Made by a program: the position numbers and the translations under genes. Source: Nocardioidaceae bacterium (GTDB lineage Bacteria > Actinomycetota > Actinomycetes > Propionibacteriales > Nocardioidaceae). From it: DNA of 14,697 nucleotides. Positions within the stretch are counted from its first letter, which is position 1. Every line of letters starts with the position of its first letter. The notes below the pieces were generated by a model. That model did not search any database, was not told the origin of the DNA, and worked only from the letters and a program-made list of their open reading frames with translations. The stretch covers positions 1-14,697 of the forward strand of contig JACCSH010000044.1 in assembly GCA_013813125.1 (NCBI GenBank). Reading direction: 5' to 3'. Shown one piece after another: positions 1-6,371 of this stretch.

Positions 1-437
1 TGGCGGAACATGCCAGGGCCACTCATGCCCATGCCCCGGGAGGCCTCGACAATGTCTCGGTCCACCTCTCGCATGCCGACATAGGCGTTCGTGATGAGAG
101 GCGGCAGCGCAAAGAGGACCAGCGCGATCAAGGTGGCAAGTCCTGCCCGACCGTACGGGCCGAACTCCTCAGAGCCCACCGGGTCGCTAAGGGCGAGCAC
201 GAGGAGCACAGCGAATACTGGGACAGCCCGCCCCACATTCGAGATGTTGATCGCTAGGAAGCCGCCCCGGCCGGTGTGGCCCGCCCACAGCGCCAGTGGC
301 AGCCCCACGAGAACTGCAACGGCTAGCGCAGTGACCGTGAGGAGAAGCTGCTGGATCAAGCAGACACCGATGCCCTGGTTGCCTGACCAGTTAGCCCCGT
401 CGAAGAGGTAGCTGAGCGCCTCACCAAGGATCGTCAT
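1..437 (-). CDS. Osmoprotectant ABC transporter permease, OpuC family (partial, 3' end missing)
   Basis: This is one of two membrane permeases of a glycine betaine/choline-type importer; it would form the channel with the adjacent permease and the ATPase encoded at 1148. About 145 residues are visible, beginning MTILGEALSYLFDGANW. Hydrophobic segments lie near residues 27-47, 60-80 and 93-112. The visible part ends in an EAA-type loop (DRDIVEASRGMGMSGPG), the site that docks onto the ATPase in this superfamily. The gene runs off the left edge, so the last ~60-80 residues are missing. The ATG at 437-435 overlaps the upstream permease stop in an ATGA, which implies translational coupling and one transcript. 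The family assignment is firm. Which of the two permeases equals OpuCB or OpuCD cannot be decided here, and a substrate-binding protein gene may follow beyond the edge. Confidence 0.9.
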   Translation of the reverse strand, partial: MTILGEALSYLFDGANWSGNQGIGVCLIQQLLLTVTALAVAVLVGLPLALWAGHTGRGGFLAINISNVGRAVPVFAVLLVLALSDPVGSEEFGPYGRAGLATLIALVLFALPPLITNAYVGMREVDRDIVEASRGMGMSGPGMFR

Positions 438-1144
438 ACCCGGGCTCCGGTCCTCGTCCAAGGCGTGAGCAGGCGTTGGAGGATCACGAGGAGAATGTCG
501 AGCACAATCGCCAAGAGCACGCACAACACGCTGGCTGCCAGGATTTGTGCCTTGAACTGGTTTCCGACAGCCTGCAGCAGCAAGTTGCCGAGGCCGCCGT
601 ACGACACGATCGAACCTACGGTGACCAGCGCGACCGTGGACACTGTCGCAACCCGCAGACCTGCCATGATCACGGGCAAGGCAAGTGGAAGCTCGATGGT
701 GAACAGGAGCCGGGTCTGCCCATACCCGTTTCCCACCGCCGACTCACGGACGTCCTCGGAAACCCCTCTCAGTCCGACCAGCAAACTGCGCACCAGGATC
801 GTCAGCGAGTACAGAGCCAGTCCGATGATCACCGTCGTGGCGCTGAGACCGGTCGCAGGAAGCAACAGCGAGAACAGCGCCAGCGAGGGGATCGTGTAGA
901 TGATGGTGGTGCCGCCGACGACGAGTGTCTCCAGGCGGCCGAAACGCCGGGCCAACAAGGCAAGCGGGAAGGCGATCAGCAGTCCAAGCGCCACCGACGC
1001 GACCGTGATCCACACATGTTGCTTGAGGGCGCCGGTCAGCAACTCCTGCCGGTCCGACCAATAGAACGGACACCACCAGGAGTTGTCGATATAGCACTGC
1101 GGCGTCTCTGCCGCTTGCGGCGCCGAGGCCGGCAGTAGGGTCAC
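434..1144 (-). CDS. Osmoprotectant ABC transporter permease, OpuC family
   Basis: This is the second permease of the betaine-type importer, 236 residues. Hydrophobic segments lie near residues 44-65, 73-94, 100-124, 155-180 and 203-225, and the EAA-type loop is around 128-150 (VSEDVRESAVGNGYGQ followed by ELPLALP). The reading frame stays open far upstream through the antisense of the ATPase gene, so frame length does not set the start. The GTG at 1144 is chosen because the segment just after it (two cysteines near residues 17 and 25, then a WSDRQELLTGAL stretch) resembles the N-termini of actinobacterial homologues as I recall them, and no other start codon precedes the first membrane helix. 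No Shine-Dalgarno is visible. It lies 3 bp from the divergent ATPase gene and overlaps the next permease by 4 bp. Confidence 0.88.
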   Translation of the reverse strand: MTLLPASAPQAAETPQCYIDNSWWCPFYWSDRQELLTGALKQHVWITVASVALGLLIAFPLALLARRFGRLETLVVGGTTIIYTIPSLALFSLLLPATGLSATTVIIGLALYSLTILVRSLLVGLRGVSEDVRESAVGNGYGQTRLLFTIELPLALPVIMAGLRVATVSTVALVTVGSIVSYGGLGNLLLQAVGNQFKAQILAASVLCVLLAIVLDILLVILQRLLTPWTRTGARV

Positions 1145-1148
1145 CCTA
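1136..1148. promoter_or_regulatory. 13-bp palindrome over the divergent opuC start codons
   Basis: TAGGGT, a single C, then ACCCTA form a perfect inverted repeat covering the GTG of the minus-strand permease (1144-1142) and the first base of the plus-strand ATG (1148). The left arm TAGGGT fits an actinobacterial TANNNT -10 element placed at -12 to -7 of a leaderless start at 1148. On the minus strand TACCGT (1157-1152) lies at -13 to -8 of the GTG. The palindrome is seen directly; its role as promoter or operator is inference. No clear -35 is visible (TTGCGG at 1115-1120 is only 15 bp upstream of TAGGGT). Confidence 0.5.
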
Positions 1149-2329
1149 TGGACGGTAGCGAAGATCTGATGATTCGGCTGCACGGTGTCGGCAAGACCTA
1201 TCCCGGTGGCAATGTCGCCGTGCAAGAACTCGACCTGGACGTGCCGCGGGGCTCCCTCGTTACACTGGTCGGACCATCGGGTTGTGGCAAGTCCACCACA
1301 CTCAAGATGATCAACCGACTGATCGAACCGACAACCGGGCGCATCGAGCTGGACGGGGAGGACGTCACCGAGATCGACGCGGTGCAACTGCGTCGGCGAA
1401 TCGGCTACGTCATCCAGCAGATTGGCCTTTTCCCCCATCAAACCATCCGCTCCAACGTGGCGACCGTTCCGAAGCTCTCGGGCTGGGACAAGAAGCGCAC
1501 CAGCACGCGAGTCGACGAGTTGCTCGCCACGATGGGACTCGACCCCGCCGAATTCGGCGACCGTTACCCCCATCAGCTGTCGGGAGGCCAGCGCCAGCGG
1601 GTGGGTGTTGCCCGGGCCTTGGCGGCCGACCCTGAAGTGCTCTTGATGGATGAGCCCTTCGGTGCCGTCGACCCAGTTGTTCGTGGGCGGCTGCAAGACC
1701 AGTTCCTCGCCGTTCAGGACAACCTGGCAAAGACGGTTGTGCTCGTTACACACGACATCGAGGAGGCTGTGCGTCTCGGTGACCGGGTTGCAGTCTTCGA
1801 GCCGGGGGGCAGGTTGGCCCAGTACGACACACCCTCGCGAGTGCTGGGAGCACCTGCCGACGAGTTCGTGGCAGAGTTCGTCGGTGCCGATCGGGGGCTG
1901 AGGCGCCTGGCCGTGACGCCCATCGACTCGAGTGACCTCGAACATCCTCCGGTTCTCCACGCCCACGACACGTTGGCCGGAGCTCGGGCACAGCTCGAGG
2001 GGGCCAGCGCACGATGGGCGGTCGTCGTCGACGACCAGGACAACCTGGCGGGCTGGATCGGCACCGACGAGTGTCAGGGAAGCGGCACCGTCATCGACAT
2101 CTCTGAGCGGATGGACGCCTGGGTTGCCTCCGACGCCTCCCTGAAGGACGCATTGTCGACGATGCTGCAGTGGGACGCCGGTTGGGTGGCCGTGCTGGAG
2201 GGCGACAAGTTCCTCGGAGTCCTGACTCCCACCACCCTTCACGAAGCCCTGCGCCGATCGGTCAGCGCTGAGGAGGAGGGCGTCCCGCACGAGGAGGTCA
2301 GTGTCTCCTCCAGCGGCCCGCTCCGCTAA
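1148..2329 (+). CDS. Osmoprotectant ABC transporter ATP-binding protein with CBS domains (OpuCA/ProV-like)
   Basis: This cytoplasmic ATPase (393 residues) would drive uptake of betaine-type compatible solutes with the two permeases encoded on the other strand. The nucleotide-binding domain covers about residues 8-245: Walker A GPSGCGKST at 42-50, Q-loop around 90, signature LSGGQRQ at 144-150, Walker B VLLMDEP at 164-170 and H-loop His202. Residues ~255-370 form a CBS-pair region, which in OpuA-type ATPases senses ionic strength or nucleotides; that role is by analogy. The short tail is acidic and serine-rich. The ATG at 1148 has no Shine-Dalgarno but sits 6 nt after a TAGGGT hexamer. An alternative ATG at 1169 gives MIRLHGVGKTY, which also fits the family. 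The divergent layout relative to the permeases is less common than a single opuCA-CB-CC-CD operon. Confidence 0.93.
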   Translation: MDGSEDLMIRLHGVGKTYPGGNVAVQELDLDVPRGSLVTLVGPSGCGKSTTLKMINRLIEPTTGRIELDGEDVTEIDAVQLRRRIGYVIQQIGLFPHQTIRSNVATVPKLSGWDKKRTSTRVDELLATMGLDPAEFGDRYPHQLSGGQRQRVGVARALAADPEVLLMDEPFGAVDPVVRGRLQDQFLAVQDNLAKTVVLVTHDIEEAVRLGDRVAVFEPGGRLAQYDTPSRVLGAPADEFVAEFVGADRGLRRLAVTPIDSSDLEHPPVLHAHDTLAGARAQLEGASARWAVVVDDQDNLAGWIGTDECQGSGTVIDISERMDAWVASDASLKDALSTMLQWDAGWVAVLEGDKFLGVLTPTTLHEALRRSVSAEEEGVPHEEVSVSSSGPLR

Positions 2330-2970
2330 TGACGGTGCGGACTCAAGCCCCCTGAACAGCTTCGCCCTCGCCAGTCGCATCAGGCCGCCGGAGTGGCGCG
2401 GCCGTGGCCCTTCTCGCTCTCGCCAGCGGGGGAGGTAGCCCGGCGGCTTGTGCGCTGCGACCCGGCGTCCCGAGGACCGTGACGGTGGCCGCGGCGCGTC
2501 GAGTCGGCCGGGCCCGCTGGCCTGCGTGACCAGCCAGGACGGCGCACGGGTGCTCTCGGCCAGCGGCCAGTGCACAAAGCCGCTCTCCTGAGCACGGTGC
2601 GTACGACGAGCACGAATCCCCTACAACCGTTCACATGAACCACAACCAGGCCAACTCCGGCCCGCCCGCCTCACAACCGTTCACATGAACCAAAACGAGC
2701 CCTGCCGCGGGCACCCGTGCCTCACAACCGTTCACATGAACCAAGCCATGCGGCTCACGCGCGCAGAACGCGGCCACAAATACGCCGGGGACGTCCCTCG
2801 ACGAACTCAGCCGGCGCGTGATATCAACTCAGCCAGCTGGTGATTGGAGTCGCCACAGGGAGGTCGAGCCGCTCGAGTCAGTGCTCGCTCGGAGTTGCTG
2901 ACGGAGGAGGCGGCCAATGCCCTCCAGGGAGCCCGTGGTTTATCCGCTGGCCGCCAGAGCTCCCCGCTGT
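2330..2970. other. 641-bp intergenic region between convergent genes, no supported gene
   Basis: This lies between the 3' ends of the OpuCA-like ATPase gene (plus) and the 200-residue membrane protein gene (minus). I see no protein I recognise, no tRNA-like cloverleaf or T-loop, and no strong GC hairpin with a T-run. Open frames here (for example 2380-2643 minus) encode arginine/proline-rich products typical of non-coding high-GC DNA. The only clear structure is the three-copy dyad repeat at 2620-2744. Two copies of AACTCAGCC (2804-2812 and 2826-2834) and a small inverted repeat TCGAG-CCG-CTCGA (2864-2876) are also present but weak. Confidence 0.6.
2620..2744. repeat. Three direct repeats of ~25 bp at 50-51 bp period, each with a GTTC-N4-GAAC dyad
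   Basis: The copies lie at 2620-2642, 2669-2693 and 2720-2744. The second and third are identical over 25 bp; the first lacks one C near its left end and diverges at its last base or two. All three share ACAACC followed by GTTCACATGAAC, whose ends GTTC and GAAC are inverted copies (dyads at 2629-2640, 2679-2690 and 2730-2741). The ~26-bp intervals between copies are unrelated to each other. The spacing superficially resembles a tiny CRISPR array, but no cas gene is present. An operator array or a remnant of a tandem repeat are alternatives. The repeats themselves are certain; function is unknown. Confidence 0.9.
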
Positions 2971-3573
2971 TCAGGCGCGTCGCCGCAGATCCTTGACAGC
3001 GGAGGCGTTGGCGTGTTCCTCCCATGCCATCAGGTCGATGACCGTGGGCAGGTCGGATGAGTCAAACAGCTCGTCTTCTGCTGCCGAGGCAGCGTCAGTC
3101 TCGGGCACCGACCGGCTCGAGTGCATCAGGACCGCGTCGAGCAACGACGACAGCCGCTCTTGGGCGTCGTCGGCACGTCGAGCCTCGCGTCGCATTCGCG
3201 TCTCCGCGTCTTCTGCCCGCTTCTCAGCGAGCCGGACCGTGCCTTCCAGTCCCATCAGAGTGCGCTGCTGATCCTGGAGCTTCGTCGTCACGGATCGGGT
3301 GAAGGCGGTGTGCTCCTGCTGTTTCGTGGCAAGGTCAGCGCCGAACGTTCGCGCCTGAGTCGCCCGATCGATGGCAGCCCGCTTTCGCGAACGCAGAAGT
3401 TCACCGTGGACCAGGCGGACCGCAAGCACACCGCCGACCACGGCGAAGACCGCGGCGGCGCTCAGCCAGGTCGCGGTGACCACTGCGGCCATAACCACCG
3501 ATGCGGCCAGGAAGAGGAGCAGCGACGCGTTGGTGACGCGCCGGCTGCGCTGGAGTCGCCGGCTCCCTGCCAT
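2971..3573 (-). CDS. Unrecognised membrane protein with a coiled-coil cytoplasmic domain
   Basis: I do not recognise a named family for this 200-residue protein. A basic N-terminus (residues 1-13) is followed by two adjacent hydrophobic segments (~17-35 and ~38-56) that could form a membrane hairpin. A long charged stretch (~60-150) rich in Lys, Arg, Glu, Gln and Ala looks like coiled coil. An acidic linker (~157-175) leads to a C-terminal patch (LPTVIDLMAWEEHANAS) that may be a peptide or docking motif. It is the last gene of the fol cluster, starting 9 bp after the DUF3180 stop. There is no Shine-Dalgarno; instead TAGTGT (3585-3580), which contains the upstream TAG stop, ends 6 nt before the ATG. 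By analogy it could be a scaffold or envelope protein, but no function is claimed. Confidence 0.75.
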   Translation of the reverse strand: MAGSRRLQRSRRVTNASLLLFLAASVVMAAVVTATWLSAAAVFAVVGGVLAVRLVHGELLRSRKRAAIDRATQARTFGADLATKQQEHTAFTRSVTTKLQDQQRTLMGLEGTVRLAEKRAEDAETRMRREARRADDAQERLSSLLDAVLMHSSRSVPETDAASAAEDELFDSSDLPTVIDLMAWEEHANASAVKDLRRRA

Positions 3574-3579
3574 GGGAGC

Positions 3580-3585
3580 ACACTA
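3580..3585 (-). promoter_or_regulatory. Possible leaderless -10 element (TAGTGT)
   Basis: TAGTGT on the minus strand lies at -12 to -7 relative to the ATG at 3573, the position expected for a TANNNT element of a leaderless transcript. Its first three bases are the stop codon of the DUF3180 gene. No -35 is evident, and no Shine-Dalgarno precedes the ATG. This is inference from position only. Confidence 0.3.
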
Positions 3586-4062
3586 GTCATCGCCACCCGG
3601 GGGGACCCGGCAGGCGCGCTCCAAGAGCAACCCGCAGATCGAGATGACCACGGCAACCACAGCGGCAACAACGCAGCGGATGACACGCTCTCGCGGGAGC
3701 TGGGCATCCAGGTTGTCGAGGAAGGGCGCTGCGAAGCCGAGATACCCCCCCGCAGTGAAGGCGCCGGCGAGCGCACTCGCCTTGCCGAGCAGCAGCAGGT
3801 TGACCGCGCGATGCGGCTCCATGCGCCGCCGGTCGCGCTGGATGGTGCGGTACGTCGTGTAGGCCAGGCCCCCAACGGCCCCGGCAATGACAACGAGAGC
3901 ACCCACCCAGGCCCACTGCACCACGGGTGCCGTGTCGCTGAATGACTCGGCTATCACGACCAGCGCGTAACCTGACATCGCTCCGAGCGCAAATGCCACG
4001 GACAGCGCTGCGAAGGGTGTCAACCCCACTGAACCCTGTGGGGATCCGGACGGCGACGTCAA
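3583..4062 (-). CDS. DUF3180 family integral membrane protein
   Basis: This is a membrane protein of unknown function, 159 residues, with four hydrophobic segments (~15-38, 49-70, 88-115 and 128-147). The stretch AVNLLLLGKASALAGAFTAGGYLG at ~86-109 matches what I know as the conserved core of DUF3180, a family found immediately downstream of folK in many actinobacteria. That position is reproduced here: the folK stop is 9 bp upstream. The longest frame starts with TTG at 4062 (MTSPSGSPQG). A GTG at 4029 preceded by AGGG gives MGLTPFAALSV, only slightly before the first helix, and is a credible alternative. The function is not known; co-transcription with folate genes does not by itself imply a folate role. 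Confidence 0.85.
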   Translation of the reverse strand: MTSPSGSPQGSVGLTPFAALSVAFALGAMSGYALVVIAESFSDTAPVVQWAWVGALVVIAGAVGGLAYTTYRTIQRDRRRMEPHRAVNLLLLGKASALAGAFTAGGYLGFAAPFLDNLDAQLPRERVIRCVVAAVVAVVISICGLLLERACRVPPGGDD

Positions 4063-4071
4063 GGATCCGGT

Positions 4072-4635
4072 CTAGTACTCGAGCGTGAGGTCGTTGCGCG
4101 CCACAACGCCGCTCACATCGAGATCGGCGAGCAGGTCCGCGACCTTGCCCCGGCCGGGAATGATCGCCTCAGCGTCGACTTCTCGCCATGGCACCAGCAC
4201 GAACGCTCGCTCGTGGGCCCGTGGATGCGGCAGTGTCAGCTCTTCGGTGTCGCAGAGCCGATCGCCTACGACGATGAGGTCGACGTCGAGCGTGCGGGGA
4301 GCATTGCGATCGCCTCGCTCGCGACCGAACGCGGCTTCGACGGCTTGGACACGCTCAAGCAACAGTGCCACCGACAACGTTGTGTCGGCCCGCACGATTA
4401 CGTTGAGGAAGTCGGGCGTGCCAACTGCAGCGTCCACCGGGACGGTCTCATAGACCGACGATACGTCGACCAGTCGAACCTCCGGTGTGTCTGCCAGCGC
4501 GTCGATGCCGCCCTGCAGATTGGCCAGGCGGTCACCGATGTTGCTGCCCAACGAGAGCACTGCCAGCCGGATCGGCCGCATCTCGCCAGTGAGGAATTCG
4601 GAGTCCCCGATGTTGGGGTTGGGCGTCTCAGTCAT
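4072..4635 (-). CDS. folK: 2-amino-4-hydroxy-6-hydroxymethyldihydropteridine pyrophosphokinase (HPPK)
   Basis: This cytoplasmic enzyme transfers pyrophosphate from ATP to 6-hydroxymethyl-7,8-dihydropterin, making the substrate of FolP. HPPK landmarks are present in order: LSLGSNIGDR (28-36), SSVYETVPV (59-67), the acidic ATP/Mg site RNAPRTLDVDLIVVGD (110-125) and LPHPRAHERAFVLVPW (135-150). Length is 187 residues, slightly long because of an 18-residue leader before MRPIRLAVLSLGSN. The ATG at 4635 is supported by GGAG six bases upstream and overlaps the folB stop by 8 bp; an ATG at 4581 is the alternative. It is followed 9 bp later by the DUF3180 gene. Confidence 0.96.
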   Translation of the reverse strand: MTETPNPNIGDSEFLTGEMRPIRLAVLSLGSNIGDRLANLQGGIDALADTPEVRLVDVSSVYETVPVDAAVGTPDFLNVIVRADTTLSVALLLERVQAVEAAFGRERGDRNAPRTLDVDLIVVGDRLCDTEELTLPHPRAHERAFVLVPWREVDAEAIIPGRGKVADLLADLDVSGVVARNDLTLEY

Positions 4636-5017
4636 CTCGGCTCCGGTGGATCGTAAGGCTGACGTCGTCGAACGCCACTGATATCGGTGCTGCCGGCTTG
4701 TGAACGGTCACGTTTACCCACGCCACGGCAGACTCTGCCAGACACACACCGGCCAACCGGGCGGCGAGGGTCTCGATGAGATCGATCGGGTCTGATCCCA
4801 CCGCCTTGTGCAGGCGCTCGGCCAGCTCACCGTAGTCGACCGTAGCCGAGAGGTCGTCGCTCTCGGCGGCGGCACGGGTATCGAGGCCCATCTCGACGTC
4901 GACCACGAAGTCCTGGCCGTTGCTGCGCTCGGACTCAAGAATCCCGTGGTACCCGTGGGCGCGCAAGCCCCGCAAGACCAGCCGGTCACGCAGCGGCTCC
5001 CCCGTTGCATCCCTCAT
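4628..5017 (-). CDS. folB: Dihydroneopterin aldolase
   Basis: This enzyme cleaves 7,8-dihydroneopterin to 6-hydroxymethyl-7,8-dihydropterin plus glycolaldehyde, the step before FolK. The 129-residue protein shows the family's GLRAHGYHGILESER block (17-31), SATVDYGELAE (57-67) and the active-site lysine block VTVHKPAAPI with Lys107. The frame continues upstream to an ATG at 5083, which would overlap the preceding gene. The ATG at 5017 is preferred because GGGGAG lies about 8 nt upstream and the product then has normal family length. It lies 31 bp after the SnoaL-like gene and overlaps folK by 8 bp, so the two are probably translationally coupled. Confidence 0.95.
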   Translation of the reverse strand: MRDATGEPLRDRLVLRGLRAHGYHGILESERSNGQDFVVDVEMGLDTRAAAESDDLSATVDYGELAERLHKAVGSDPIDLIETLAARLAGVCLAESAVAWVNVTVHKPAAPISVAFDDVSLTIHRSRDD

Positions 5018-5048
5018 CTGTCTTGCTCCCCGTGCGCCGATGCGTTGG

Positions 5049-5498
5049 CTAGCTTCCGGGCCGAGTTCGGCCATCCTCAGCATCGCCGTGATCTGCGGCA
5101 GAGATTACCGGGGAGGCGTGGTGGATCCACATCCGCCAACCAGCGGGCGTACGTCGAAAGACATTGGTCGCCGCGGCGCTGCCGCCGGCAAAGACGCCCG
5201 GCGGTGTGTCCGCGCCTGCCGACAGCACGTTCTCGGTGCAGGTCACCGAGGCAACCTCCCCGACAACTGAGGCCTCAACGTCGGTCAGGAAGAACTGGAT
5301 GTACGGCGCGTTCGCCATCAATGCCAGCCAAGAGCGCAACACCTGCTGGCGACCGCGAATCGGTGCAGCTGCCGGGTGAACACAGACCACGCCATCGTCA
5401 TCGGCCCAGACGTCTTGCATCGCATCGAAATCTGCCCTTTCGAAAACGGCATAGAACTGCGCGTTGGCGGCGAGCACCTCGTCGACCTCTTCTGTCAT
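5049..5498 (-). CDS. SnoaL/NTF2-like (DUF4440-type) small protein
   Basis: This 149-residue cone-shaped-fold protein has the pattern of the SnoaL_3/DUF4440 group: an N-terminal helix (ANAQFYAVFERADFDAMQDVWADD, ~11-34), VVCVHPAAAPIRGRQQVLRSW (37-57), and a C-terminal TNVFRRTPAGWRMWIHHASPV (111-131). Such proteins can be small-molecule enzymes, binding proteins or immunity-like factors, so no reaction is assigned. It sits between folP and folB in the same orientation, 4 bp from the folP stop. The ATG at 5498 follows AGGTGA at normal spacing; a GTG directly before it (5501) is less likely. The location suggests co-expression with the pterin pathway, and I recall similar genes in other actinobacterial fol clusters, but a pterin-related role is inference. 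Confidence 0.85.
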   Translation of the reverse strand: MTEEVDEVLAANAQFYAVFERADFDAMQDVWADDDGVVCVHPAAAPIRGRQQVLRSWLALMANAPYIQFFLTDVEASVVGEVASVTCTENVLSAGADTPPGVFAGGSAAATNVFRRTPAGWRMWIHHASPVISAADHGDAEDGRTRPGS

Positions 5499-5502
5499 CA
5501 CT

Positions 5503-6366
5503 TCACCTGCCGCCGCCGTCCTGCCCAGCTAATGCCGTTTCCTTCATCCAGCGCGAGGCAACGGAAACGGCGTCGACTGACCGTCGTACATCGTGCACTC
5601 TCAGGCACCACGCCCCACAAACGGCAGCCAGTGCCGATACCGCCGCCGTGGCGTCGTCACGCTCGGGAGTCGGCCGTGGCTGTCCTTTCGGGTCGGCCAG
5701 CAGCGCCCCGAGGAATGCTTTGCGCGACGCGCCGATGAGAAGCGGTTGGCCGAGTGAGAGCAGCACCTCCATCCCAGCCAACAGGGCCCAGTTGTGCTCG
5801 GGGGTCTTCGCGAAGCCGAGTCCCGGGTCAAGCGCCAGCCTCTGAGTCGGTATGCCGGCTCGCGTCGCGGCTTCGACTCGGTCTGCAAGCTCGGTGGCGA
5901 CATCCTCGACCACATCGCCGTACGTGGCCCGCTGCTGCATGTCGGTCGAGTGCCCGCGCCAATGCATGGCGATGTAGGGGACCTCCAACTCGGCCACTGT
6001 CGACAGCATTGCCTCGTCGGCCAACCCGCCAGATACGTCGTTGACCGCGACCGCACCAGCAGCAACGGCCTCGCGCGCCACCCGCGAGCGCATCGTGTCG
6101 ACCGTCACGTTCACCCCGGCCCTCGTCAGAGCAGCGATGACGGGAACCACACGCGCGAGCTCATCGTCTTGGTGCGGCCGGGCGGCGCCTGGGCGGGTTG
6201 ACTCACCGCCGACGTCCACGAGATCGGCTCCTTGCCGAGCCATCGCTATCCCGTGCGCTACCGCAGCCTCTTCGGCGAGCCAGACACCGCCGTCAGAGAA
6301 GGAGTCGGGTGTGACGTTCAAGATGCCCATGACGAGGCAACGCCCGGTTTCTGGGAGGCCCTCCAC
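5503..6366 (-). CDS. folP: Dihydropteroate synthase
   Basis: This enzyme condenses 6-hydroxymethyl-dihydropterin pyrophosphate with p-aminobenzoate to give dihydropteroate; it is the sulfonamide target. The TIM-barrel motifs are complete: GILNVTPDSFSDGG (14-27), DVGGESTRPGA (51-61), VNVTVDTMRS (85-94), NDVSGG (109-114), DPGLGFAKT (180-188), GASRKAFLG (212-220) and a C-terminal RVHDV block. The open frame extends further up to 6489 antisense-like to folE, but the first residues there look non-homologous. The GTG at 6366 gives 287 residues, just downstream of the folE stop, and is chosen on length and on lack of other starts. There is no strong Shine-Dalgarno, so coupling to folE termination is likely. 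Confidence 0.95.
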   Translation of the reverse strand: MEGLPETGRCLVMGILNVTPDSFSDGGVWLAEEAAVAHGIAMARQGADLVDVGGESTRPGAARPHQDDELARVVPVIAALTRAGVNVTVDTMRSRVAREAVAAGAVAVNDVSGGLADEAMLSTVAELEVPYIAMHWRGHSTDMQQRATYGDVVEDVATELADRVEAATRAGIPTQRLALDPGLGFAKTPEHNWALLAGMEVLLSLGQPLLIGASRKAFLGALLADPKGQPRPTPERDDATAAVSALAAVCGAWCLRVHDVRRSVDAVSVASRWMKETALAGQDGGGR

Positions 6367-6371
6367 GAAGG

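Noticed and set aside
1145..2575. Minus-strand open frame extending the permease to ~713 residues
   Set aside because: The extension lies antisense to the clearly coding ATPase gene and has no transporter features; it is a high-GC shadow frame.
2380..2643. 87-codon minus-strand frame in the intergenic region
   Set aside because: Arg/Pro/Gly-rich composition, begins inside a repeat copy, no Shine-Dalgarno or recognisable domain.
2629..2741. Repeats as LexA/SOS boxes
   Set aside because: The actinobacterial SOS box is GAAC-N4-GTTC; here the half-sites are in the opposite order (GTTC-N4-GAAC), and no SOS gene is adjacent.
2620..2744. Calling the three repeats a CRISPR array
   Set aside because: Only three copies, the first with an indel, short ~25-bp units, no cas genes and no leader recognised. 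Recorded as a repeat instead.
4808..5845. Plus-strand 345-codon open frame
   Set aside because: Antisense to folB, the SnoaL-like gene and folP; no family features.
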